Shown here piece by piece: positions 7,094 through 14,334 of a stretch of DNA of 31,157 nt. Position 1 is the stretch's first letter, and every line of letters begins with the position of its first letter. The DNA is from JAJPHT01 sp035526585 (lineage in GTDB: Archaea > Thermoplasmatota > SW-10-69-26 > JACQPN01 > JAJPHT01), in the NCBI GenBank assembly GCA_035526585.1, contig DATLCC010000079.1:1-31157 (forward strand), read 5' to 3'. Below the pieces are notes generated by a model. It was not told where the DNA came from and did not search any database. It saw only the letters and a list, made by a program, of their open reading frames with translations. A program made the translations under genes and the position numbers.

Positions 7094-7152
7094 GCGCGTC
7101 GCCCGCGGGCGAGCCGGCGCTGACGCGCCCTCGCGCACTCTCGGCGAAGGTT
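7094..7152 (-). repeat. Two-hairpin intergenic repeat, copy b (behind secY)
   Basis: The core is 7094-7140 and in secY orientation reads GAGTGCGCGAGGGCGCG, AGCGCC and TCGCCCGCGGGCGACGCGC. It is joined directly to a 12-base inverted copy of the secY end (7141-7152), which pairs with 7171-7183 to make a hairpin across the secY stop codon. Confidence 0.75.
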
Positions 7153-7169
7153 GCGGGCGCTGCGGCGCC

Positions 7170-8720
7170 TCAACCTTCGCCGAAGAAGCCTCTCAGCATG
7201 GGATGCATCTCCATCGCCTGCTCTTTCGCGATCTGCTCGTAGAGCTGTTGGAGGATGCCGACGCTGAGCAGGATGCCCGTACCTGAGGCATTGCCCAGCG
7301 TGCCGATGAGGTCGGCCGATACGGCCAAGATGCCGACGGCGGCACCACCGATCACGGTCACGACCGGGATGTAGCGCTCGAGGATCTTCTCGGTGACGCG
7401 CGGGTCGCGCCGGAAGCCGGGGATCTGCATGCCCGACGACTCGATCTGCTTGGCGACCTGCGCGGGACCCATGTTCGTCGTCTCGATCCAGAAGATCGCG
7501 AAGATGACGGAGCCGCCGATCATGAACGTGGCATACACGACGACGTGGAGGATGATCTGCCACGCGGCGCGGGTGAGCAACAAGCCACTATACTGCGGCG
7601 AGAGGAACGGCAGCAACCACGCGTTGAGGCCGTTCACCTGGCTGAAGTAGTAGGCGAGGCCCGTCACAGGGGTCGTCGTGCCGTCGCGGTATCCGCCGAC
7701 CCACATCTCGTGGCCGATGAGCGGCATCTTGCTGAGCGGGCCGCTCCAGAGGAGGAGGCCGATCAGGTTGATGTTCGCGAGGAGGGCGCCGGCGAGGATG
7801 ACCGGGATGTTCGACGCGTACAGCAGCTTGATCGGGTAGCGGCCACGCGCGCCGCGGACGCGGCCGTGCGCGAGGGGCAGCTCGATGCGGCTCGCCGACG
7901 CGTACACGACGACGAAGAACGTCACGATCGTGCCGATCATGGCCGCGAGCGTGTTCGTGTCGCCGGGACGGCCGATGAGGATCTGCTCGAACCCACCACC
8001 ACTGATGAGCTGCGAGCTGCTGTACTGGCTGAGGAGATAGAACGCCTTCGGGATGATACCGCCGGGCGGGTTCGCCGTGCTCATCTCGGTGCCGGCCCCG
8101 TTCACGGGCAGCCACGAGATGAGGCCGGTGAAGACGGACTGCGCGACGCCCGCGACGATGAAGAGCGAGATGCCCGATCCCAGGCCCCACTTGGAGACGA
8201 CCTCGTCCATGAGGAACACGAGGTAGCTGCCGATCGCGAGCTGGAGGATGATGATCGTACGAGCCCAGCCGAGGCCGAAGCGCGTCTCGGCGACAGCGTC
8301 AGGCTTCAGGAAGCCGAAGACCTGAGGGATCGCCTCGACGAAGATCATGACGACGACGAGGATCTTCTGCGATCCCTGGTAGATCGACTTGTCCTCGCTG
8401 TTCGTGAGGTCGAGCTTGATGATCTTCGCGCCCACGAACAGCTGCATGATGATGCTGCCCGTGACGATCGGGCCGATGCCCAGGTGCACGAGCGAGCCGC
8501 TCTGGCCGGCGAGGATGGCGCGGAACGACGAGAAGACGTCGAGCTGCTCGCCCAGACCGTAGATGAAGACGTTCGAGAGGATGAAGTACGCCAGGAGGCT
8601 GACAAAGCTCCACAGGAGCTTCGTGCGGAAGTGGACGTGGCCCTCGGGCTTCGTGACGGCGGGCCACCGCTTGATGAGCGGCTCCAGCTTGTAAAGCAGT
8701 GATTTCCTCTCTTCAACCAA
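7170..8720 (-). CDS. secY: Protein translocase subunit SecY (Sec61 alpha)
   Basis: This 516-residue channel protein has the ten membrane segments of the SecY/Sec61 family and forms the pore for secreted and membrane proteins. Recognisable parts are the N-terminal amphipathic helix (LYKLEPLIKRWPAV), the plug region ILAGQSGSLVHLGIGPIVTG, the helix with GLGSGISLFI, the cytosolic loop with GRYPIKLLYASNIPVI, and the late loop GFRRDPRVTEKILERYIPVV. The start is uncertain: TTG at 8720 is the only in-frame candidate close to the family start, with GGGAGG upstream. It is not in a ribosomal-protein operon; instead it is divergent from secE. Its last 20 codons are duplicated 280 bases downstream behind repeat elements. 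Confidence 0.95.
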   Translation of the reverse strand: MVEERKSLLYKLEPLIKRWPAVTKPEGHVHFRTKLLWSFVSLLAYFILSNVFIYGLGEQLDVFSSFRAILAGQSGSLVHLGIGPIVTGSIIMQLFVGAKIIKLDLTNSEDKSIYQGSQKILVVVMIFVEAIPQVFGFLKPDAVAETRFGLGWARTIIILQLAIGSYLVFLMDEVVSKWGLGSGISLFIVAGVAQSVFTGLISWLPVNGAGTEMSTANPPGGIIPKAFYLLSQYSSSQLISGGGFEQILIGRPGDTNTLAAMIGTIVTFFVVVYASASRIELPLAHGRVRGARGRYPIKLLYASNIPVILAGALLANINLIGLLLWSGPLSKMPLIGHEMWVGGYRDGTTTPVTGLAYYFSQVNGLNAWLLPFLSPQYSGLLLTRAAWQIILHVVVYATFMIGGSVIFAIFWIETTNMGPAQVAKQIESSGMQIPGFRRDPRVTEKILERYIPVVTVIGGAAVGILAVSADLIGTLGNASGTGILLSVGILQQLYEQIAKEQAMEMHPMLRGFFGEG

Positions 8721-8771
8721 AGCGAGCGTCCTCCCGGGGGAGCCCTGGAACGGACCCCGACTTCCATTGAG

Positions 8772-8842
8772 CTATTTGAATCCTGCTGGGCTCGGATGGT
8801 GGCGACATCTACCGAAGCCAAGGTCAACAGGTTTCAAATATG
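8772..8842. promoter_or_regulatory. Mirror-image promoters of secY and secE
   Basis: CAGGATTCAAATAG on the minus strand (8772-8785) and CAGGTTTCAAATATG on the plus strand (8828-8842) are near-identical TATA-containing elements pointing in opposite directions and separated by about 42 bases. The plus one lies about 40 bases before the secE ATG; the minus one lies about 58 bases before the secY TTG. Confidence 0.65.
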
Positions 8843-8876
8843 GGACCTCGCATCAGCCGCATCCTGAGTGTGCCCC

Positions 8877-9131
8877 ATGGCCGCCACAGCTCCTCCGACC
8901 CCGCAGCAGAACCGTGACACGGTGGTCGCGAAGGCGTGGAACGCACAGGAGCGCCTCGAAGGACGCCTCGCGAACATCGGCAAGGGCCGCTACGGCCGCG
9001 TCCTCCGCATGGCGCGCAAGCCGACGCCCGAAGAGTACCGCAAGGCCGCCACCGTCTCCGCGATCGGCATCGGGATCCTCGGCGCGATGGGCTTCCTCAT
9101 CTTCTACGCGATGAGCTTCATCCCCCAGTAG
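8877..9131 (+). CDS. secE: Protein translocase subunit SecE (Sec61 gamma)
   Basis: This 84-residue subunit clamps SecY in the translocon. It has a polar N-terminal tail (APPTPQQNRDTVVAKAWNAQ), an amphipathic cytosolic helix GRVLRMARKPTPEEYRKAA, which is the family hallmark, and one C-terminal membrane helix (VSAIGIGILGAMGFLIFYAM). The ATG at 8877 is preferred; a GTG at 8868 in frame would add three residues and fits the TATA spacing equally well. It sits divergently next to secY, whereas archaeal secE is usually beside nusG. Confidence 0.9.
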   Translation: MAATAPPTPQQNRDTVVAKAWNAQERLEGRLANIGKGRYGRVLRMARKPTPEEYRKAATVSAIGIGILGAMGFLIFYAMSFIPQ

Positions 9132-9161
9132 GCGCGGCTCCGCGCGGCGGGCCGCGCGCGC

Positions 9162-9989
9162 TCAGGAACTTTTTCGCCGACCACCCGCGAACCAGAGCGC
9201 GAGCACGATCCCGACGGCGAGGGCGACGGCGAGGAGCGGGCTCGCGCGCGGCGTCGCGCTGCCCGGCGGCGCATCGAACGCGCCTGCCACGGGCGCCTTG
9301 GCGGGCGGCTGGGCGTTCGCAACGTAGACGGGCGCGTAGCTGCGATGGAAGAACGCGTCCGCCTGCACGGGCTGCCCGCGCCCCATCGCTTCGAGCGAGA
9401 GCGACAACGCCGACGCGTTCGCGACGGTCTCCAGGACAAGGTCGAAGTCTCCGTAGCCGTCGGTCATCGTGTGGAAGACGCTGTCCTCCTGGCCGGGCAC
9501 CTTGATGGTGAGGTTGATCGGGAGCGCGGCCACGGCCTCGCCGTACACGGGCACGCCCTCGAGCGTCGTGGCGCCCGGGCGCCACGCGCGCCCGCTGATG
9601 CGATAGCTCTCGTTCCATCCGGGCGGAACGAGGCCCGTCTCGTTGGGCTCGCGCAGGAGGACGAACGAGCGCCGCATCGCGATGTCGATGGGGCGCGTCG
9701 CGCTCGCGTTGCCGGCCCGCACGCCCACGCGCGTCGCGGGATCGAGGTCGTGCACGTGATAGCAGAAGTGGAAGTCGCCGAACTCGTCCGTGACGACGCG
9801 CTGCCCTTCGCGGCAGGTCTCCAGGAAGTCCTGGCCTTCGGAGAAGAATTGGATCTGGCGCCCGGGGAGCGGCGCGCCGTCCGCGCCCACGAGGCGACCG
9901 TCGAAGACGAACCGATGCGAATAGACGTGGTCCCCCAAGGCCACGGGCAGGAGCAGCAGGACCATAGTGCCAAGAACGGCCCGCATCAT
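9162..9989 (-). CDS. Secreted, C-terminally anchored beta-sandwich protein
   Basis: The 275-residue product starts with a signal peptide (MMRAVLGTMVLLLLPVALGD), has an exported body with at least two carboxypeptidase-regulatory or Ig-like repeats (FDGRLVGADGAPLPGRQIQF and VPVYGEAVAALPINLTIKVP, each followed by a TDxxGDF strand) and ends in a hydrophobic anchor (LLAVALAVGIVLALWFAGG) with a basic tail. Five N-glycosylation sequons are present. It is probably a cell-surface protein; no enzyme motif is seen. Its ATG overlaps the stop of the SAMP gene (ATGA), so the two are translationally coupled. That pairing is unexplained. Confidence 0.75.
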   Translation of the reverse strand: MMRAVLGTMVLLLLPVALGDHVYSHRFVFDGRLVGADGAPLPGRQIQFFSEGQDFLETCREGQRVVTDEFGDFHFCYHVHDLDPATRVGVRAGNASATRPIDIAMRRSFVLLREPNETGLVPPGWNESYRISGRAWRPGATTLEGVPVYGEAVAALPINLTIKVPGQEDSVFHTMTDGYGDFDLVLETVANASALSLSLEAMGRGQPVQADAFFHRSYAPVYVANAQPPAKAPVAGAFDAPPGSATPRASPLLAVALAVGIVLALWFAGGRRKSS

Positions 9990-10195
9990 CCGCCGCTCAC
10001 CACGCGCAGGATGCGGATCCGATCCCCGTCCACGAGCGGCGCGTCCGAGGGGAGCGGCCGCTCTCCGCGGAAGACGAGCACGAGCTCCGGGCGGACCCCG
10101 AGCGCGCGCGGCGCGTCGTCCGCCGTCGCGGCGTCCGGCAGCTCCAGCTCGCGCTCCTTCGCGGAGAATCCGTGAAGCGTCGCGTGCACGCGCAC
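9986..10195 (-). CDS. Ubiquitin-like small archaeal modifier protein (SAMP/ThiS/Urm1 type)
   Basis: This 69-residue beta-grasp protein ends in Gly-Gly (GDRIRILRVVSGG), the tail that an E1-like enzyme adenylates and thiocarboxylates. The core ELVLVFRGERPLPSDAPLVDG matches the SAMP2/ThiS pattern of a strand, a short turn and a downstream VDGDRI strand. Such proteins act as sulfur donors for tRNA thiolation or molybdopterin and as protein tags. The start is GTG at 10195, with a second GTG two codons on. A TATA-like GTAAAAAG lies near 10228-10236. It is followed, with 4-base overlap, by a secreted-protein gene. A JAMM protease in the same window may be its deconjugating enzyme. No E1 gene is in view. 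Confidence 0.85.
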   Translation of the reverse strand: MRVHATLHGFSAKERELELPDAATADDAPRALGVRPELVLVFRGERPLPSDAPLVDGDRIRILRVVSGG

Positions 10196-10265
10196 GACCT
10201 GGCGAGCCCGCGGCGTCTCTTGAAGGCTCTTTTTACTGGGCGCCGGGGTCCACGCTGGCGAAAAG

Positions 10266-10273
10266 AGCTTATC
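10266..10273 (+). promoter_or_regulatory. TATA box of the crotonase gene
   Basis: AGCTTATC is centred about 27 bases before the ATG at 10297, consistent with a leaderless mRNA. Confidence 0.55.
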
Positions 10274-10296
10274 CGTCTGAGACGGCTGCCGGCCTG

Positions 10297-11085
10297 ATGG
10301 TCGACTTCCAGCACATCAAGACGAAGGTCGAGGACCACGTCGCCACCCTCACCCTCGCTTCTCCCCCCGTGAACGCGCTCTCTCCGACCGTCCTCAAGGA
10401 GATCGACGCCGCGCTCGACTCGTTCAAGGCGCAGAAGGTCCGCGCGGTCATCATCACCGGCAGCGGCGCGAACGCGTTCTGCGCGGGCGCGGACGTGAAG
10501 GCGATGCGCAGCTTCGAGACGGACCCCGCGGCGGGCGTCGAGTTCCTGAACCTGGGCAACCAGGTCTTCAACAAGATCGAGAGCTTCCCCGCGCCCGTGA
10601 TCGCGGCCGTGAACAACCTCACGCTGGGCGGCGGCCTCGAGCTGATCCTCGCGTGCGACATCCGCATCAGCAGCGACCGCGCGCGCTTCGGCCTGCCCGA
10701 AGTGACGCTTGGCCTCATCCCCGCGTGGGGGGGCACCGCGCGCCTGCCGCGCGTCGTCGGAACCGGCAACGCCAAGGAGATCATCTACACGGGCCAGCTC
10801 ATCAACGCGCAGAGCGCGGCGAAGATGGGTCTCCTCAACAAGGTCGTGCCCGACGGCGACGAGGTGCGCGCGGCGCTCGACATCGCGAAGCGCATCGCGT
10901 CGAAGGCGAGCCCCGTCGCGGTCCGCAACGCCAAGATGGCGATCAACGAAGGCGTCAACCAGGACATCGACACGGCCCTCTCCGCGAGCGAGAAGGTCAT
11001 CGGCGAGGTCATGACCTCGAGCGACCTCAAGGAAGGCGTCCGCGCGTTCGTGGAGAAGCGGCCGCCGGCCTTCAAAGGCGAGTGA
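10297..11085 (+). CDS. Enoyl-CoA hydratase/isomerase (crotonase family)
   Basis: This 262-residue enzyme should add water to 2-enoyl-CoA in fatty-acid beta-oxidation. Both oxyanion-hole strands are present (ANAFCAGADVKAM and NLTLGGGLELILACD), as are both catalytic glutamates expected of true hydratases, in GGGLELILACD and in GLPEVTLGLIPAWGGTARLP. The C-terminal helix region includes AFVEKRPPAFKGE, the usual family ending. The ATG at 10297 fits the TATA spacing. Together with the acyl-CoA synthetase at the window end, it suggests fatty-acid use. The last ten codons are duplicated at 11181-11211 behind a repeat element. Confidence 0.93.
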   Translation: MVDFQHIKTKVEDHVATLTLASPPVNALSPTVLKEIDAALDSFKAQKVRAVIITGSGANAFCAGADVKAMRSFETDPAAGVEFLNLGNQVFNKIESFPAPVIAAVNNLTLGGGLELILACDIRISSDRARFGLPEVTLGLIPAWGGTARLPRVVGTGNAKEIIYTGQLINAQSAAKMGLLNKVVPDGDEVRAALDIAKRIASKASPVAVRNAKMAINEGVNQDIDTALSASEKVIGEVMTSSDLKEGVRAFVEKRPPAFKGE

Positions 11086-11104
11086 GCGTCGCGAAGCGAC
11101 GCTC
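11084..11104 (+). terminator. Stop-codon hairpin of the crotonase gene
   Basis: GAGCGTCGC-GAA-GCGACGCTC is a perfect 9-bp stem that begins inside the stop codon. No T-run follows, so its role as terminator is uncertain; it nests inside a larger stem formed by 11057-11072 and 11115-11130. Confidence 0.5.
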
Positions 11105-11114
11105 CGAGCACCGC

Positions 11115-11180
11115 AAGGCCGGCGGCCGCTGAGCGCGCGAGGGCGCGCAGCGCCCGGTCGCCCACAGGCGACGCGCGCGG
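11115..11180 (+). repeat. Two-hairpin intergenic repeat, copy c (behind the crotonase gene)
   Basis: 11115-11130 is a perfect 16-base inverted copy of the crotonase 3' end (11057-11072). The repeat core follows at once (11131-11176): GAGCGCGCGAGGGCGCGC, AGCGCC, then TCGCC-cacA-GGCGACGCGC, ending GCGG as in copy a. Confidence 0.75.
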
Positions 11181-11211
11181 AAGCGGCCGCCGGCCTTCAA
11201 GGGCGGGTGAG
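11181..11211 (+). repeat. Displaced copy of the crotonase 3' end
   Basis: These 31 bases repeat 11056-11086 with two changes. Translated in the gene's frame they read KRPPAFKGG then stop instead of KRPPAFKGE then stop. One change is synonymous. Confidence 0.85.
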
Positions 11212-11307
11212 CCGCAACGAACTCGCTTCCTGGAGCGCGCTCGCGCGCTCCAGGGCATCGATTTCCTCGTCACAGCCGTCACACCGGAGCGGCGTCTTCG
11301 TCAGCGC

Positions 11308-11646
11308 ATGGTCCGCCCCCACGAGGAAAAGAATGATGCGCTGCGCTTGCCGCGCGAGCAGACGATCGACCGTTCGCTCGCTGAGGGGGAGGTGCTGGGG
11401 GGCCACCGGAAGCCCCCTTTCCACGTGGTGGGCCTCGACGCGCTCGCGCCCGCGCTCTACACCGTGCCCTTCCCCGCGACGAAGGAGGAGATCCTGGATC
11501 GCCTTGGCGACGTGCGCATGCCGATCGACAAGCGTCGCACGCGCCTTGTCGGCGAGATCGTGGAGCGCGCCCTCCCGGAGCAGTACGCGACGGCGACCGA
11601 CCTCATGGCCGCCCTTCAGCGGGTTCTCGTGGACTACAACGCCTGA
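11308..11646 (+). CDS. Small hypothetical protein with an FPATKEE-type domain
   Basis: The convincing part is the C-terminal 70 residues: a strand (ALYTVPFPATKEEILDRLGD), a basic segment (MPIDKRRTRLVGEIVERAL) and a final helix (YATATDLMAALQRVLVDYNA). This pattern resembles small archaeal proteins of the DUF5789/DUF2795 kind, which I can match only loosely. The ATG at 11308 gives 112 residues; a GTG at 11425 would give only the domain. A 6-bp hairpin (GGGGGC/GCCCCC) lies inside the extra N-terminal region, which argues for the later start. It is convergent with a membrane-protein gene 3 bases away. The region 11212-11307 holds no gene that I can support. Confidence 0.5.
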   Translation: MVRPHEEKNDALRLPREQTIDRSLAEGEVLGGHRKPPFHVVGLDALAPALYTVPFPATKEEILDRLGDVRMPIDKRRTRLVGEIVERALPEQYATATDLMAALQRVLVDYNA

Positions 11647-11649
11647 GGC

Positions 11650-12057
11650 TCAATGCATCGGGCGGTGGCGCGACTCGTCGCGCACCGCGAAGCGGTCCAC
11701 GAGGGCGAAGATGGCCGCGATCGTGGTGAGCCCCACGAAGGGCACGAGGTACCACAGCCCCGCGAGCACCGACGCCAGGGTGAGGCCGAAGCTCAGGAGG
11801 ATCGCGAAGGTCGCCACCATCTCTGCGGGCCGCGCGCGCGCCCACTCGAGGCCCGACGTCAGGAACGAGAGCACGGCGACGAGCAGATAGTAGAGGGACA
11901 TCCCGTCGAGCGGGTCGCGCCCCTGCGCGAGCACGACGTATCCGAAGCAGCCCAGCGCAGCGAGCCCCTGCAGGCCCACGAGGCCGGCGAGCACGTGCGC
12001 GCTCTGCTTGCGGACGTCTTCGGGGTGGGTCGCGCTCTGGGCCATCGTCGCCGTCAT
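11650..12057 (-). CDS. Small four-helix membrane protein
   Basis: This 135-residue protein has a polar start (MTATMAQSATHPEDVRKQ) and four hydrophobic helices (around VLAGLVGLQGLAALGCFGYV, SLYYLLVAVLSFLTSGLEWA, MVATFAILLSFGLTLASVLA and LVPFVGLTTIAAIFALVDRF), ending in a short basic tail. I do not recognise the family. The ATG at 12057 lies 28 bases from a GCTTAAGC TATA element (12081-12088) that overlaps the end of the upstream gene; an ATG at 12045 is the alternative. Confidence 0.7.
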   Translation of the reverse strand: MTATMAQSATHPEDVRKQSAHVLAGLVGLQGLAALGCFGYVVLAQGRDPLDGMSLYYLLVAVLSFLTSGLEWARARPAEMVATFAILLSFGLTLASVLAGLWYLVPFVGLTTIAAIFALVDRFAVRDESRHRPMH

Positions 12058-12080
12058 CGGGCGCGGATTCCGCGCGGCGA

Positions 12081-12088
12081 TGCTTAAG
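12081..12088 (-). promoter_or_regulatory. TATA-like palindrome GCTTAAGC
   Basis: TGCTTAAGCC contains the palindrome GCTTAAGC, centred about 28 bases from the membrane-protein ATG at 12057. The same palindrome serves as the shared promoter at 15173-15181. Confidence 0.55.
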
Positions 12089-12482
12089 CCAACCCATCCG
12101 CGAGGCGCGCGAGCCCTTCCAGCACCCGCGCCCGCTCGCCCCCGCGCGCGAGCTGGTCGGCCTCGAACCACGCGCCCCCGCACGCGCTGCACCCCTCGGC
12201 GACGCAGGTGCCCGACGCGCGCGCCTCCTCCTTCCCCCAGAAGAGGTCGCCCTCGTACTGGAAGCCGGGCACGTCGAAGGCCTTGAGCGCCGCCTTGTCC
12301 CAGGGGCAGCTCTTCTCGGTGGGCGGTCCGCGCGCCATGAAGCGCTTCAGGAGAGGGAGACGGCCGTGCGCCCTCGCCTCGATGTGCGCGGCGGAGATCC
12401 ATTCGCCGCGGCAGCGCGCGCAGCGTCCGGTGACGTCGAGGAGCTCGTCGCCGCGACAGGACGGGCAGGGCGCAAGGGGCAT
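12084..12482 (-). CDS. Protein with two TFIIB-type zinc ribbons
   Basis: This 132-residue protein contains two copies of the zf-TFIIB pattern CPxC...CxxCxGxW(I/F): first CPSCRGDELL with GRCARCRGEWISAAHIE, then CPWDKAALKAF with GCSACGGAWFEADQLA. In the second copy the first pair is CPWD rather than CPxC, while an extra cysteine (GTCVAEGC) is nearby. Such proteins are small, soluble and metal binding; their function is mostly unknown. The ATG at 12482 gives the ribbon at the very N-terminus, as in relatives. The downstream membrane-protein gene has its own promoter inside the end of this gene. Confidence 0.72.
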   Translation of the reverse strand: MPLAPCPSCRGDELLDVTGRCARCRGEWISAAHIEARAHGRLPLLKRFMARGPPTEKSCPWDKAALKAFDVPGFQYEGDLFWGKEEARASGTCVAEGCSACGGAWFEADQLARGGERARVLEGLARLADGLA

Positions 12483-12541
12483 GGGCGCGCGGCGACGTCC
12501 CTCCTCGCACTTGAACCCGACTTCCGGGGCGGGGCCCGAGC

Positions 12542-12549
12542 GCTTATCC
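12542..12549 (+). promoter_or_regulatory. TATA box of the Asp-box lipoprotein gene
   Basis: GCTTATCC is centred about 28 bases before the ATG at 12573, which points to a leaderless mRNA. Confidence 0.5.
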
Positions 12550-12572
12550 ACGACCCCGGGGGTGCGCGGGCC

Positions 12573-14333
12573 ATGCGCTCCCGCGTCCTCCCGCTCGTCG
12601 CCGCGATCCTCGCCGCGGGGTGCGTCCTCCCCGGCTCGACCCTTTCCCCCGACCCGAGCGGCGCGCCCGATGTCCCGTTCTCCGACCTCGCGTCGAGCGC
12701 AGCCGAGACGGTGGCGAACGCGGACGGCTCCGTCGCCCTCTCCTTCGAGGGCACGAGCGGCGGCAGCGCGGCGGCGATCGTGCGCGGCCAGCAGGTGGAC
12801 GATGCGCCACTGGGCACGTTCGACCTCGACGAGCGCGTCGGCTACGCGGAGGTCCAGTTCCAGTGGCCCGCCGACACGACGAGCGATGCGGCGGCCGTCC
12901 TCATCGACGCCGAGGGGCGCCTCCAGTGCGCCGCGCGCAACGAGCAGCCCTGCACCGTGCCGTACCCGATCGGCGGCTCGGGGAAGCTGACCTGGGGCGT
13001 CTGGGTGCGCGCGGTGCTCGGCGCGATCGCGCCCGGAACGCCGGTGGGCGCGACCGTCATCCTGCATCCTCCGAGCCACATGCGGATCGGCGACCCGCGC
13101 GCCGGGACGGACCCTGCGATCTCGTTCCGCGTGAGCGACACGGGCGTGGACGGCGGCGAGGACAACATCGGCGTGCTGGGCGATGGCACCCTCTTCACGC
13201 AGAAGGGGACGAGCACGATGCGGAGCACGGACGATGGCGGGACCTGGGAGCGCGTGTCGCCGCCTGGCAACGACCGGGAGACGCTCGACCCGATGCTCTT
13301 CGTCGATAGCGTCCGCGGCACGGTCTACGTCGACCACCTGTACGTCGGCTGCTCCGTCCTCTCCTTCTCGAAGGACGCCGGCGCCACGTGGATCACGAAC
13401 CCGGCGGCGTGCGGACTCCCCGGCGACGACCACCAGAAGATCGCGGCCGGCCCGAACCCGCTCCCGCTGCCGGGCATCGCGGCGGTGTACTACTCCTTCT
13501 CCAGCTTCGCGCAGGGCGCGTGGGCCGCGCACTCCTACGATGGCGGCCTCACGTTCCAGCCGACGCCCATCGTCGGCCTCACCGACGGGCGCCGTTACGC
13601 GAACACGGGCCCCATCTACGCCGACGAGGCGAACAACGTGTACGTGCCGTACTACATGTGCGACAAGGACGGCTACATGGGCGCCGGCGTGTCGCACGAC
13701 AGCGGCGCCACGTGGACGTTCGTCGTGGTCGCGGAGCAGCCCGGCGAGTGCACGGATCCCGACCCGGGCCTGTGGAGCGACACCGAGGGAACGGTGTACC
13801 TCGCCTATCATCGCGAGGACGGCATCTACTACGCCTTCAGCCAGGACCTCGGCGAGACGTGGAGCGCGCCGGTGAAGGTGTCGCCCGAGACGCTCCTCTC
13901 CTTCGTCCACGTCGACATGGTGGCCGGCGACGCGGGCCGCATCGCGATCGTCTATCGGGCGACGCCCGACACCGACAAGGGGCCCGACCTCGCGGACGGC
14001 TGGGCGGCGTGGCACCTCTACGTCACCTTCGTCGAGAACGCCACGAGCGCGTCGCCCACCATCCGCACCGCGCTCGTCACCGACCCCGCGGATCCCGTGC
14101 AGCGCGGCCCGCTGTGCACCGGAGGCATCGGGTGCTTCGGCGGCAGCCGCAACCTCGTCGACTTCATCGACATCGCCGTCGGCCCCGACGGGCGCGTGTA
14201 TCCGACCTTCTCCGATGGATGCGACGCGACCTGCCCGACGCCCGCCGAGTCGCGCTCGCGGCTGGGACCCGTGGGCATCGAGGTCGACGGTCCGCGGCTC
14301 TTCGTCGACAAGGCGCCCTGGGCCGCGAGCTGA
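12573..14333 (+). CDS. Exported lipoprotein with sialidase-like Asp-box beta-propeller
   Basis: The 586-residue product has a lipobox-like signal peptide (LPLVAAILAAGCVLPGS, lipidated Cys about residue 17). Residues 25-190 form a beta-sandwich. The remainder holds five Asp boxes (SxDxGxxW): STDDGGTW, SKDAGATW, SYDGGLTF, SHDSGATW and SQDLGETW, spaced as in the sialidase/BNR propeller fold. Acidic, cysteine-containing loops (for example GECTDPDPG) suggest an extracellular protein with disulfides. The fold is seen in sialidases and in many binding proteins; I cannot find a complete sialidase active site, so a glycan-binding or unknown role is as likely. It stops 1 base before the convergent membrane-protein gene. 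Confidence 0.8.
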   Translation: MRSRVLPLVAAILAAGCVLPGSTLSPDPSGAPDVPFSDLASSAAETVANADGSVALSFEGTSGGSAAAIVRGQQVDDAPLGTFDLDERVGYAEVQFQWPADTTSDAAAVLIDAEGRLQCAARNEQPCTVPYPIGGSGKLTWGVWVRAVLGAIAPGTPVGATVILHPPSHMRIGDPRAGTDPAISFRVSDTGVDGGEDNIGVLGDGTLFTQKGTSTMRSTDDGGTWERVSPPGNDRETLDPMLFVDSVRGTVYVDHLYVGCSVLSFSKDAGATWITNPAACGLPGDDHQKIAAGPNPLPLPGIAAVYYSFSSFAQGAWAAHSYDGGLTFQPTPIVGLTDGRRYANTGPIYADEANNVYVPYYMCDKDGYMGAGVSHDSGATWTFVVVAEQPGECTDPDPGLWSDTEGTVYLAYHREDGIYYAFSQDLGETWSAPVKVSPETLLSFVHVDMVAGDAGRIAIVYRATPDTDKGPDLADGWAAWHLYVTFVENATSASPTIRTALVTDPADPVQRGPLCTGGIGCFGGSRNLVDFIDIAVGPDGRVYPTFSDGCDATCPTPAESRSRLGPVGIEVDGPRLFVDKAPWAAS

Positions 14334-14334
14334 G

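Noticed and set aside
6889..7233. Diversity-generating retroelement (variable repeat and template repeat at a gene 3' end)
   Set aside because: Differences between the copies are not confined to adenines, there is no reverse transcriptase gene in the window, and the changes are mostly synonymous.
11197..11424. 75-codon minus-strand ORF with a CDGC motif
   Set aside because: It has one CxxC pair only, less biased codon thirds than the plus-strand frame, and it runs through the displaced crotonase end, so it is more likely a chance frame. It remains a weak alternative to the start of the gene at 11308.
12084..14015. 643-codon open frame on the minus strand opposite the Asp-box lipoprotein
   Set aside because: Its product is Arg/Ala/Val/Asp-rich low-complexity sequence, typical of antisense frames in GC-rich genes; only the last 132 codons (the zinc-ribbon protein) look real.
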